From Mesorhabditis belari (Eukaryota > Nematoda > Chromadorea > Rhabditida > Rhabditidae): DNA of 64,000 nucleotides. The DNA lies in contig CAUEEP010000934.1 in assembly GCA_958450365.1 (NCBI GenBank), positions 1,137,501 to 1,201,500 on the forward strand. The letters are read 5' to 3'. Both the position numbers and the translations under genes were made by a program. This document shows positions 33,640 to 44,248 of the stretch, piece by piece (within the stretch, counting starts at the first letter, position 1; each line of letters opens with the position of its first letter). The notes under the pieces were generated by a model. It was not told the origin of the DNA. It ran no database searches and saw only the letters and a program-made list of their open reading frames with translations.

Positions 33640-33975
33640 TAGTGTCCCAGAAGACTGGCGTTTACGTTTGTGTACTTTGTGCTCAAAAATCTTTAAACAC
33701 AACCCCCTGGCCCACTGAATCCTTCAACTTTCTCGCGATACTGACTATTTGGTTGTGAGAAAAATAAGAAATTCAGTGCGCTAAAAGGGTGCGTTTGAGT
33801 TTGAACTCTGGCCTAAGCCTGAGCCTGAGCTCAAAGTACAGTTGAAAGATCAAGTCTGGTCTAGTTTTGGAATGTAAACGCGGGTGTTCTGGTGCACTGA
33901 AAGGATGTCATTTACCCGGCCAAATCTAGAGTTTAGTGGGCTAAAAACGGTGCGTTTAGGGTTCAAAGAGTAAGC
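33640..33975. mobile_element. Dispersed palindromic repeats, two copies
   Basis: GCGTTTACGTTTGTGTACTT, TGTGCTC... and TGGCCCACTGAATCCTTCAA form one copy. GTAAACGCGGGTGTTCTGGT, GCACTGAA (33876-33903) belongs to a second. Confidence 0.6.
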
Positions 33976-34019
33976 TGCTTATTGATTCAATCACCTAAAA
34001 ATTTCTCTCAAGTTCTCCG

Positions 34020-34305
34020 GGTGATAGCCTAAGCCTAAGCCTAATCCCCTTGGGTTCCAAAGCACAAGGGCAATCGCCTGCACCCTAGCTCCGAGAACTG
34101 GCTGAGATCCCTAAAATGGGGGTCCAGCCCAAACCCAAACAGACTTAGTGCCAGGCGATAGCTGCTTGTCTTCGCATTAAGTCTAAGCCTAAGCCTAAGC
34201 TTGAGCCTAAGCTTGAGCCTAAGCCTAAGCCAAAGCATAAGCCTAAGCCTAAGCCAAAGCCTAAGCCTAAGCTTGAGCCTAAGCCTAAGCCTGAACTTGG
34301 ATATT
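34020..34305. repeat. Interstitial telomere-like tract (CCTAAG)n, degenerate
   Basis: Runs of AGCCTAAGCCTAAG at 34026-34043 and 34178-34300, broken by CTTGAG and CCAAAG variants. This is the complement of TTAGGC, the telomere repeat of most nematodes studied. A reverse-orientation tract lies at 58528-58577. Confidence 0.85.
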
Positions 34306-34399
34306 GTAGCTTGAAAATCGAAATCGAAGAATTGGTGTGTTCAGTTTTGAAAGGAAACTGACAAAGTTGGGTAATTGAACCGGAATCCTGGCTGAGATT

Positions 34400-34560
34400 T
34401 TAGTGCACCAGATTGGAGACGTTTACAAAACTTGTTTTCTCTGGTGTACTTTGGGCTCAAATCTGTAAACGTACCCCATTTGGTGCACTGAATTCAGTTT
34501 TCTCGCGAAACCAAAGAAAAATGTGGGGCAAAGATTCGTTTACAGATTTGAGCACAGCTT
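34400..34560. mobile_element. Dispersed palindromic repeat, complete copy
   Basis: TGGTGTACTTTGGGCTCAAA, TCTGTAAACGTACCCC, TTTGGTGCACTGAATTCAGT and the returning arm GTTTACAGATTTGAGCACAG. It lies just past the 3' end of the astacin gene. Confidence 0.6.
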
Positions 34561-34694
34561 TTGAGTTCACTAGCTGGCTGGCTTTTTACAAGGTTGCAGA
34601 CTTGCATATGCAAATTTTCTGATACTATTTCTGATACAGGCAATACAGTAAACTTTTTATTTGTACATACAAATTTCCTGTTTTATTTTTATTA

Positions 34695-37600
34695 TCATTT
34701 TCGTCCAAATAATCCAAAGAAACCAGACGATTGAGTGGGTGATGGTTGAATATTCTCTTTTTCTTTTTGTTGCTGACACGTTCGACAACAGATCCTTGCC
34801 GTGAACCCGGACGAGCATGAGAAAAGGAAATTCCCTTCGGAAATCATTCCGCAAATTGGAGAGAATAGATCGTAACAGGAGGAGGATTCTGGAATCTACT
34901 AGATATAAAAGGGAAGTATCCGTCTGTCTGTCCGTAGTTCTCGGCTCCCTGTGAGCTGATTTACGTATTTTTTGTTTTTTAGGCTTAGAATTCTATGTAG
35001 TTGTTAATCTCATATTTTGTTATTTTAAAAAGCAAAAGCAACGGCACAGCCAGGAGTCGAACCCGGGTCTCGTGGGCCGTAGACAATCGCGCTCCCGACT
35101 GTTCCACGGTGACAAAGGCATCAAGCCAGAAAAAGCTGCTGTTAAGCACAAGAAAAACACACTCTACATACCACAAATAGCTTTTTATTTAGTCTTGAAA
35201 TGCTTGAAATTGTGCTGAAACTCTAGGTTGATTAAATCCAGGTACTTAAAAAGCTTACGAAGATGAGATGGTACCTTAAAAGCTAAGAAGAAAGTGTTAG
35301 GTTATAAAAATCTAGCTTATAAAACTCATTGAAACAATTCGGATTCTAAAAAGTTAAGTTTTTCGATAAATTTTATGTAGTAAGCTAGTTTGAATCAAGT
35401 AAAAATCAGATCGTTGATCCGATGTATTACTGTAACTACAGAATGACCCACAATTAGATTGCCACACTTCAGATGGCTTCAGGTTCGTCAAAATTGGCTC
35501 AATCGTTCTCATTTTTCTCGAGATAATGCTTAAGTAGATCTCCTAGAACGATGCCAATTATCTAATCGATTTAACCATTCAATTTTTTTATATAGCCGTC
35601 CAAAGTTGAATCCGATAAATGAGCGAGACTTAACTCTAAACTTTGGAAAGCTATATAAAAAAATTGAAGGGATAAATCGATTGGATAATTGGCAGCTTTC
35701 CAGGAGACTTACTTAAGCATTATCTCCAGAAAAATGAAAACGATTGACCCAATTTTGACGAATCTAAAGCTCTCTGAAGCTCTCTGAAGCCCTCTAAAGT
35801 CTGACGCTTGTATCTTGTAATCTTACCCGATCCATTTCCATTCTTCGTTTCATTCTCATTGCCAGCAACAAGAATTTGAGGCTAAACGTTGATTTGAAAG
35901 TTTTTTTGATGTTTTTAAAAACCACAATATTTGGTGGAAGTGATGGAGCCGGCGGGTTGATCGGCTCATTCGGATTCACTCCGTTGTTCGGGTTTTGCTT
36001 TAGTGAGTTCTTAGAAAAGCTGATCGTTTGTTTGTTTGTTTACTTTTAAACAAACCACTAAAGATTGTTGATCGTAGGTTTTTCCCATACACATATTACA
36101 GCCATACATTATGCACACTTTTGCATAGTCGCTTTGCGCTGCGTCGACGGCTTTTCCAATAATTCTCTAGAAAAATTGCAGTAGAAGATTGAAAGTTTCA
36201 TTGCGACCTTTCCTGTGGCTTCAGTGTGCCAGCCTACTTGTGTTAGCAAAGTACAAAGCAAAGCAAAAGTACTTTGTGCTCAAATCTGTAAACGTAAACC
36301 TTCCAGCGTGCCTAATTCTTGATTTTTCTTGTAACAAAAAGTCGTTGCGTTGAAAAGTCAAGAATTCAATGCACTAGAAAGATTCGTTTACAGACTTTCG
36401 GGCACAAAGTACATTCAACGATTGCATTAGAAAGGGTGCGTTTATGCTTGAGCATAAGTTCATCAATTTTTCAAGGCTTTACCTGATAGCTTGGGTTCAC
36501 TGTTTGCATGCTGATTCGGCCGGGTTTCGCGAACGCATCCTCAGCGTAGTGCATCACCGAACTAATAAATTATCGAAATTAAATTCTATATCTAATAGGT
36601 GTGTGAAAAAGTAATCCACGTTTTTTATTTTTATTTTGTTTAAATAAATATTAGAAAGGGTGCAAACAATTTTTAATTTTTTGTTAACGATATATATCGT
36701 TTAAAAGCTTATTTTTTCCTCTTTCGAATGATATATTCATTTTGTTAAAAGGACGACAATAAACTACCTTCATTTTAGTTTGAAAATGATATACACAAGT
36801 ATCGTTATTCGGTCAAATTTGCTTTATGAGTTCAAAAATGGGTTGAAAGCTGCGGAGGCTGCACGTCGAATTCGGAATGCGTTTGGCGAAGACGCCGTTA
36901 CTGATGATACCGCTAGGTTTTGGTTCCGACGATTCAAAGGTGGTAATGAAAGCCTAGAACCACGTGGCGGTCGCCCTGAGACCTGTTCGGATGACCAAAT
37001 AAGACGCTGTCTTCTCGAAAACCCTCGTTCAACCTCTTCAGAAATAGGCCTTACATTAAATTGTGATGGGTCAACCGTAAGGAAACGCTTGAATGCCATG
37101 AATTTTATCAAAAAGTTGGACAAATGGATACCGCATAAACGTTAAAAACGTGGATTACTTTTTCACACACCTAATACATATTAAATCTCGATTAAATCTA
37201 GATTACTGTAGCTAAGTTGTAAAATAAAATCTCAAAACTTTCAAACCGATAATCATATGGTATATCGTATGTTGTCGCCTCATCGGGGGTCACTTTCTCG
37301 AATTGAGATTGATAATCTAAAAAGTAAAAGTTTAAGCTAATCTTTAGATATGGTAAAATAAAAAAAAACATTTAAAAGATGAACTCTGAACCGAATGCTG
37401 TAGGTAATGATGGTGAATGGTGACACCCAGATGGTGAACTGGTTGCCAAGACCAGTCTCCCTAGATCCTTTCCCCTCGTGGATAACCAGGGATTCAAATG
37501 GGTAGACTTGTCTAAGACGCAAGCTCATATAAAACAGATAGCCTTTTTCTCCTACATCGTCTCCTACATAGTCCCATCCTCACAAACGATAGAATATTCT

Positions 37601-38838
37601 CTAGATCTTAATGTGTAAATTTTGATTATGTTTGTGCAAAGTAAATCACCGGTATACATTATCATTATATGGTAAAAAGAAATTAGATCTGGTAAAATCA
37701 AATTTTTAGATCTGAACAGATAGATAGGCCAGGATCTAAATGGCCAGGATCTAAATGGCCAGGATCTAAATGGCCAGGATCTAAATGGCCAGGATCTAAA
37801 TGGCCAGGATCTAAATGGCCAGGATCTGAATGGCCAGGATCTGAATGGCCAGGATCTGAATGGCCCGAATCTGAATGGCCAGGATCTGAATGGCCAGGAT
37901 CTGAATGGCCAGGATCTGAATGGCCGGGATAAAGCGGATAGCCTTCTCGGATAGCGGATAGCCAATAAATGTTATTCGGGTGTTATTTTCCCTAAACCTC
38001 TTTGTTAAGCATTTGTTTGAAATAAACTTTTAACCTGATTGATAACGGACTCAATTCAAAAAATTGAGACAGAAAAAAAACAGTTTTCACACCAGGAATG
38101 CCACTTAAACTTTTTCAAAAAATCTGTTTTTAAATGCCTTTTTTGGGACACCCTGTAGATCAAAAACTCCGCTCACAAGATGGGATATTGTCGAAGTTGA
38201 CGCGGATGTACTGATCCCGATCGTTTCGCATGTGCTCGTGCCAGAGGCCGATTGTGTGGAAAAGCTCGTGAATCACTGAAAACAATTTGGATTACCGTAA
38301 GCAGGCGAGCCAGAAGGGGGAGTAAAACGGATCGTTTTTAAAAAGTTTGCCCTTCCTCCCGAAATTAAAACTTTTTTTGAGCCAGTTTCGGTACATCCAC
38401 AGAGACTCAACCCGGTTAAGCAAGGAGTTAACAACTTGTAAGCGGTGATTACGTTCAGGGAAGTAGAGTGCTCGCCTGAAGTGATCAGTCGATCAGTCGA
38501 ACGAAAATCGATAACCGAGAAGACTCGGATGGGGATGCTTAACCGACATGAGTTTTTGTGGATGTCGAACCGACAAGTACCGCAGTTTCTTACTGGATGG
38601 CCGTTTTCTTTTAAAAAAAATTCATTTTTCAGCTACGAGGCTGCTTTGCCAAAATTTGTATTAAATTCCCTCCCTTAAATGCAAATTGAGCGGGCGTTGT
38701 TGTAAATTTTAAATTCGAATAACTCGGTGGGAAATGATGTTTTTTACAAACGGACTGCAGATTCGGAATCAGCGAATTTTTTCTACCCTAAAATGGAGGC
38801 TTTCAGCTCCTTAGTTGAATTCCCCGAATAAAAGCTCG

Positions 38839-38885
<47 letters not shown>

Positions 38886-41800
38886 GGACAGACAGACAGA
38901 CAGACAGACAGACAGATGAACGGCGTGATCTATATTAGAAGTTGCATTCTTCTTCAAGAATCTGCTATTTTTTAATTTCATTGTCTAAAATTTGAATAAT
39001 TGCACAATAAGAAAACAGAAAAATTGCCTAACGGATCTAAAATTATTGCGTTACGGCTTTTTGAACAAATAGCCTGGAAACGTCATCCTATCACTCATTT
39101 TTCAGCTCTTTGAAGATTCGGGGTACTGTAGATGGATAGGAAATAGAATTCTCGGGGAGGGATTCTCGGGGAGAAATTGATGGGAATGCGGCGGATATTG
39201 GAGGGATTACGGTCTACTCACCAATATCCGGTTCCACACACGTCGCTCGATCGTTCGCCTCAAGCATCACCACATTTCGACCGGGCTGCCGGCCGACAAT
39301 AGTATAACAGCTAAAGCAGACATGATTTATGCTTCATTTGTCTAATTTTTGAATATTTGCAATTCACCCACCCCTCATTTTGCCTATTCTGCACCTCAAC
39401 GTAATCACTCTCTCCATTCCATTTCTGGAAGCGAATACAAGTGTTGGCGGTAATTCTCCGCATCGCATCCATGATTATCGAGTTCTCTTCGAGATCTGAA
39501 CACAGAGATATACAGAAGATGTATATTTTACGTCCGTTATTGAATCAATTCCATAACGGACTAGACATGGGCACTATAAACTACGAAAATGACAAACTGT
39601 TATACTAAAAACGATTCGAACTTGCTTCAAATCTGTTCGATTGACATGATCTATAGCTCAAAAAATAGAGAATCTCTAGAGCTTTCGAATGGACTAGTTT
39701 TTGTTACAAAAATTGAGCTAAAAGGCGTTCAGAAATCAGATTTTCACAAAAATGTGGATGTGAAAAGGTTCAGAGCTTGTTTTCTTAGTTGATTTTTTTT
39801 CAGACTAAAGCGCTACAGAGTTTTAAAGTCTCCAAGGGATACGGGGATATGTTCCAAACGGACTCTAGGATCTGGAATAGACATAAACTATAAAAATGAC
39901 AAACTGTCAGACTGTCAGACTAAAAACGCTTCTAACTTGCTTCAAATCTGTCAGATTGACATGATCTATAGCTCAAAAAATAGAAAATCTCTAGAGCTTT
40001 CGAATGGACTAAAGAACACCGAAAAATAGAAATGCTAAAGAAAGTTACAGTGGTTTGTAGCCTAGTCTGATCCGTTTTAAGTCAAATTTTTGCTAAATCT
40101 AGCAAAGTGTGGACCCAGATGTGAGCCCTGGCCTAAAAACCCTTTTCAAAACATCCACAAAAAATACTACCTCCATCTCAACAGCTCTAAGTCTCAAGTG
40201 CTCTTACAGAAAGCTCTTCACATACCAAATTGTCCGGTAATCTTATACGGAATGACGAAAGAGCCATCATTTCCCTTTTGATACACCCAACGATCCGGGG
40301 AACTTCTCGGCAAAGCATTCATCATCACACTGAAAACAATAAAAGAGTCAAAAACGACTGGATTAAACGATTTAGACACTTTGGTTCAAAGAAATCGGTT
40401 CAAAGGTTCAAAGAAATCGATTTTGGTGTTAATAGAAAAAGAACGAGCCGTTAGGTTTATAGCCAAATTTTCAGAAAAATCTTTTCAGCCAATTCTTTTC
40501 TATCACCTTTTATCGAATTTTCGAATCAAAACGAGTTTTTGGGATCGAATTTTCTTGGAAACGGGCGCGGATTGGTGTAAAAAGATCGAAAAATGTAGAA
40601 TAAACATCTTCTATTTGAAGCAAACCGTAAGTTATTTGATGAACTTTTCATTTATATGTCGTAGCCGATTATGAATGAAATTTTTTGGCAAACCTTTCTA
40701 GTACCCAACCCTTTAATTTATCCGGACAATATTATATCATCCTGTAGCGAATTAAATTCTGCGTTGAATGGTACCAAATTTGTGAGTTTAGGTTAAAAAT
40801 TACCGGCGCTACAACGTTTCATTCAAAATCGGCGGGACCCCCCGAAGCCGATTATGAATGTGTGGGTCTAGGAGCGTCCAACCATCAAGTATTTGGTATC
40901 ATTCAACGCAGAATTATTGATAATTATGTTAAATTTTTAAAATTAGAAAGATTTGATAAAAAGAAAAAAAATTAGAGCAAAAAAACTGTTTGTTCAAGAG
41001 GAAACTTTGAGGCCCCATAATTTTTTTTCTTTTTATCAAATCTTTCTAATTTTAAAAATTTAACATAATTATTAATGATTCTGCGTTGAATGATACCAAA
41101 TACTTGATGGTTGGACGCGTCCGGACCCGCTCATTCATAATCGGCTGAAATTCATAATCGGTTACGACATATAAATAGATTCATTTATCAAATAGATTCA
41201 TTTATAAATATTGGGTGTGTGACATTAGAAGAAATTCAAATTAGAAGAAAAAAAGAAAATTAACGAATTCAATCTTCCTCGTGACATCCAGATCGCTGAA
41301 AAACTCGAATTTCAGGAGCTCGAGAAGCACAAGGCGTGCGCAGTTGTGCGGGTATGCGAGCCGTCGTACGAGGTGACCCCGTTGAAGACGCATGGCATCG
41401 ATGTGCTCGACTGGGAGTTTAATGACGGATCCCCGCCACCACCAGAGGTTTGAGAAAGGATTTGAGAAGGGTAAAGTGGCGAGAAAAGTCGCTCTTCTTT
41501 GTGCTCTTGTAAAAAAGTAAAGGTGTGTGAAAAGGTGTGTGAAAAAGTAATCCACGTTTTTTATTTTTATCTGATGACCAAATAAGACGCTGTCTTCTCG
41601 AAAACCCTCGTTCAACCTCTTCAGAAATAGGCCTTACGTTAAATTGTGATGGGTCAACCGTAAGGAAACGCTTGAATGCCATGAATTTTATCAAAAAGTT
41701 GGACAAATGGATACCGCATGAATTGAGCGAAGAAAACAAAACAATGCGCCTTACAATCGCCAATTCTTTGATTAGTAAACATCAACTTGAGCCATTTATT

Positions 41801-42648
41801 GATCGAATTGTTACGTGTGATGAAAAATGGGTTGATTACGATAATTCTAGAAGGTCTGGACAGTGGGTGGAACGTGGTAAACCTGCTGGGACAATGCCCA
41901 AAAAAAGCCTCCATCCTAAAAAAATTTTAATGACAGTTTGGTGGACTGCACGTGGTATCATGCACATAGACTATTTACCACGTGGCCAAACGATTAATTC
42001 GAATGTCTATTGTGCCGAGATTGATGCAGTCCAACAAAAACTCACTGAGAGACGCGCATCATTGGTAAATAGGAAAGGTGTCCTGTTGCTCCATGATAAC
42101 GCGCGACCACATGTCTCTTTACAGACTCGACAAAAAATCCAGAGTGTTGGATGAGAGGCTTTACCACATCCACCTTATAGACCAGATCTTTCTCCATCTG
42201 ATTATGATTTATTTTTGTCTCTGTCTAACTTTTTGGCCAATAAACGGTTCAATTCCGAAGAAGATGTCAAAGCCGAGGTTGATCTTTTCTTCGCCTCTAA
42301 GGACCAAGATTTTTATTATCGTGGAATGTCTTTACTTGTAGAACGTTGGCAAAAGGTTCTTCTTTCGAATGGTGATTACTTCGTTGAATAAAAATTATTT
42401 TAACGAAACTTATGGTCTTTTATATTTAAACGTTAAAAACGTCGATTACTTTTTCACACACCTAATAGATTCATTTATAAATAAAGAGCTTACAGACACA
42501 AGATAATTTGCTATACACAAGATAATTTGCTATTTTAATTTGCTATTTTAAATCTTTACCGATTCCCATTCTTTTCATGAGCCGCCGCGTGCAATTGTGT
42601 AATGTCACCGTCACCATTTTTCTGCGAGAAAATGTTGATGCGTGTGCC
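34695..42648 (-). CDS. Astacin-family metalloprotease with C-terminal ShK-like domain (5' incomplete)
   Basis: Eleven exons in phase: 42648-42560, 40329-40226, 39495-39372, 39310-39222, 38275-38177, 37316-37247, 36561-36483, 36166-36056, 36009-35923, 35881-35827 and 34888-34695 (TGA). Exon 1 reads as end of propeptide. Mature-domain landmarks: [46 protein letters not shown], and the zinc-binding signature [19 protein letters not shown] (HExxHxxGxxH with its Glu). The Met-turn SVMHY follows YDYR, with Arg where Gly is usual, and then come [10 protein letters not shown] and [20 protein letters not shown] ending CNMCMGKT. A Pro/Asn-rich linker follows ([18 protein letters not shown]). The last exon has six Cys in an ShK-like pattern, CYDLFSPIC to ICCRTC, then a Gln/Ser-rich tail. 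Astacins are usually secreted Zn endopeptidases; nematode members act in hatching, cuticle remodelling and digestion. No signal peptide or start codon was found upstream of 42648. Introns carry a mariner remnant (36598-37171), a 15-bp array, and the 40.6-42.5 kb insertions. Confidence 0.85.
35043..35113 (-). pseudogene. tRNA-like relic
   Basis: On the minus strand CAGTCGGGAGCGCG resembles a D arm/A box, and CCCGGGTTCGACTCCTGG is a well-paired T arm with B box. Acceptor pairing fails and the anticodon stem is weak. Lies in the last intron of the astacin gene. A SINE head is more likely than a working tRNA. Confidence 0.4.
35460..35790. mobile_element. Palindromic element in an astacin intron
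   Basis: Arms around 35470-35610 and 35630-35780 mirror each other: AATTGGCTCAATCGTTCTCA versus TGAAAACGATTGACCCAATT, and ATATAGCCGTCCAAAG against CTTTGGAAAGCTATAT. No coding capacity. Confidence 0.75.
36220..36440. mobile_element. Dispersed palindromic repeat in an astacin intron
   Basis: Arms AGTACTTTGTGCTCAAATCT, GTAAACGTAAACCTTCCAGC and the inverse GAATTCAATGCACTAGAAAG, ATTCGTTTACAGACTTTCGG. Confidence 0.65.
36598..37171 (+). mobile_element. Mariner remnant retaining only the N-terminal half
   Basis: Terminal inverted repeats GGTGTGTGAAAAAGTAATCC, ACGTTTTT and the inverse, flanked by TA (36596-36597, 37172-37173). The 121-codon frame at 36780-37145 is the helix-turn-helix DNA-binding half of a mariner transposase: [20 protein letters not shown], then [19 protein letters not shown] and a second HTH ([20 protein letters not shown]). 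It ends at KKLDKWIPH and then joins the right terminus: the whole catalytic domain is deleted. It lies in an astacin intron, opposite in strand to the host gene. Confidence 0.9.
37727..37935. repeat. 15-bp minisatellite (GGCCAGGATCTAAAT)
   Basis: About 13 units. The first block has CTAAAT and the second CTGAAT, so the array is two homogenised halves. Open on the minus strand (Phe-Arg-Ser-Trp-Pro repeats). Lies in an astacin intron. Confidence 0.93.
38300..39215. other. Astacin intron sequence with a CAGA microsatellite
   Basis: A (CAGA)n tract of about 20 units runs over 38838-38917, interrupted once. The remainder holds no recognised feature. Confidence 0.6.
39393..40123. repeat. Segmental duplication, source copy (astacin exon 3 and adjoining intron)
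   Basis: Almost identical to 48787-49517 in the same orientation. It includes most of astacin exon 3 (39395-39495) and the intron beyond, with two internal related blocks (GACATGATCTATAGCTCAAA at 39641 and 39958). Confidence 0.85.
40648..41180. mobile_element. Nested palindromic element
   Basis: Outer inverted repeats ATTTATATGTCGTAGCCGAT (from 40648) and ATCGGTTACGACATATAAAT (to about 41180). Inside, 40852-40975 and 41018-41145 form a second palindrome with about 125-bp arms (CAACCATCAAGTATTTGGTA against its inverse). It sits in an astacin intron. Confidence 0.85.
41316..41447 (+). pseudogene. Orphan exon of a PTP4A/PRL protein tyrosine phosphatase
   Basis: 44 codons between acceptor GAATTTCAG and donor [27 protein letters not shown], then [20 protein letters not shown]. 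This matches the PRL pattern 'L..y.vttvVRVCE.tYd...l...GI.VldW.FdDGsPPp', including the Asp of the WPFDDG-type loop. Neither the CxxGxxR active-site exon nor the CAAX end was found on the plus strand downstream. A mariner copy begins 86 bp after the donor. It lies antisense within an astacin intron. Its frame is intact, so it is either a stranded exon or part of a gene whose other exons lie elsewhere. Confidence 0.75.
41533..42462 (+). mobile_element. Mariner remnant retaining the catalytic half
   Basis: Same terminal inverted repeats as 36598-37171 (GGTGTGTGAAAAAGTAATCC), the first 11 bp repeated once more at 41522. The left terminus is joined directly to CTGATGACCAAATAAGACGC, so the first HTH is deleted. 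The frame then runs through [18 protein letters not shown] (first Asp), HDNARPHVS (second Asp) and [15 protein letters not shown] (third Asp, D34D spacing) to [17 protein letters not shown]. One in-frame TGA at 42152-42154 replaces the Trp codon usual at that place; otherwise the frame is open to the natural stop. Confidence 0.9.
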
Positions 42649-42910
42649 CTGGAGGTTTTTTCTTTGTTTAAACTCAATGAAATCTTTGTAAATGTTCAAT
42701 TTAGGTTCAACTTTAATTCTCCAACTTAATTCTCCAACTTCTCCATATTATTCTCCAACAAGCGCCTGGTCCTGCTCGGAAAAATTATTAGGTACTACGG
42801 AAAGTAACTGCGCTTTTTTGTACTTAACTTTAATCTTTAATCTTTAATCTTTAATCAAAATAAAATCCATTACAATCAACAATTTTACCAGCAGACGGCA
42901 AGTTTTTTTT
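42467..42910. other. 5' side of the astacin gene
   Basis: Holds astacin exon 1 (42560-42648). A (CTTTAAT)n-type run lies near 42830-42855. A possible further upstream exon (RLLENNMEKLEN on the minus strand near 42750) could not be tied in. Confidence 0.4.
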
Positions 42911-43980
42911 TTATTTCATGTAGAAGTCAGAAGTTCTAGAGTTAATAAAAGTGTCAATGGCATTTTGAATTTCCATCGCATCTTTGAATATTCGGTCTTT
43001 GAGAAAGCGATTAAGGTGCTTAAATAAGTGATAATCAGTTGGCGAGAGATCTGGTGAATTGGCTGGATAAGGTAGGGCTTCGATGCTTAAATCATTGAGT
43101 GTCATCACAGAGACGTGAGCAGGATTGTCCGGCAGCAGGATTATCCGACAGCAGGATTATCCGACAGACAGCAGGATTGTCATTCGGCCTTTTCGATTGA
43201 CCACGCGGGGTGGAAAACCCGCAGCTTTGAGTGCATCTCCTTGATTGTTGTTTGATTGATTTGTTGCCCGTAGACCTTCGAATTGATGCTTTGCCCGCTT
43301 TTCAGTATATCACTCCTTTCTTATACCACCAAATTGATGACATGACCTTCTTTGAGTGGAGATCTTCTTTTGAAAAAGAAGTCAGAGTTTCGCCTTGATC
43401 CAATCATTCCGAATCATTGAGTGTCATCACAGAGACGTCAGCAGGATTGTCTGACAGCAGGATTGGGCCTTTTCGATTGACCACGCAAAGTTGAAAACCC
43501 GCAGCTTTGAGTGCATCTCCTTGATTGTTGTTTGATTGATTTGTTACCCGTAGACCTTCGAATCGATGCTTTGCCCGCTTTCCAGTATATCACTCCTTTC
43601 TTATACCACCAAATTGATGACATGACCTTCTTTGAGTGGAGATCTTCTTTTGAAAAAGAAGTCAGAGTTTCGCCTTGATCCAATCATTCCGAATCTCGCT
43701 TCCGATTGTCGTAAAGGACCGTAAAGGACGTAAAGGACATTTCTCATAGCATTGATGAAAGCAATTGATTAGCAATTGATTAGCAATTGATTCAAATGTT
43801 AGCAATTGATTCAAAAAAGGGTATTTCTCGTTTTGAAACTTCAAAGAAGATGAAGCGAGATGTCGAGCAATCGAGAAATAAATGCGGAATCCATTTCTCG
43901 AGCTTCTTTACTTTGCCAATCTCTTTAAAATGATCGCTAACTGTCATAACTCCAACACCAAAGAATCCATTTTTCATCGC
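42911..43980 (-). pseudogene. Mariner transposase relic with internal tandem duplication
   Basis: Minus-strand pieces from a mariner transposase: NDWIKAKL and KVKKLEKWIPH (before the catalytic domain), EDLHSKKVMSSIWWYKKGVI (after the first Asp), and at 42911-43110 PYPANSPDLSPTDYHLF (third Asp) through RTSDFYMK. A block of about 225 bp occurs twice, at 43190-43420 and 43460-43685, so the middle was tandemly duplicated. Short CAGCAGGATTATCCGACAG repeats sit at 43132-43178. Confidence 0.75.
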
Positions 43981-44248
43981 ATGTTAGAAATTGATTCAAA
44001 AAATGGTATTTCTCGTTTTGAAACTTCAAACATGAAGCTTCTCGTTTTGAAACTTTCAAACTTTCTCATTTTCAAACTTCAAAGAATTTCAAGCCTTTTA
44101 TTTCCTTTGGTATCAGTTTTTGATTGAAAAATACTCATAAAAATTGACTTTTCTTGAAGTAAATTTTTCTACTTTTTAATAACCTTTATTTAAAAGTTGA
44201 TTATTACATAAATTTCTATTAGAAAAGTGATAAAAGAGTGTTTTTCTA

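Noticed and set aside
37564..37965. 133-codon Phe-Arg-Ser-Trp-Pro repeat protein
   Set aside because: A frame through the 15-bp array in an astacin intron.
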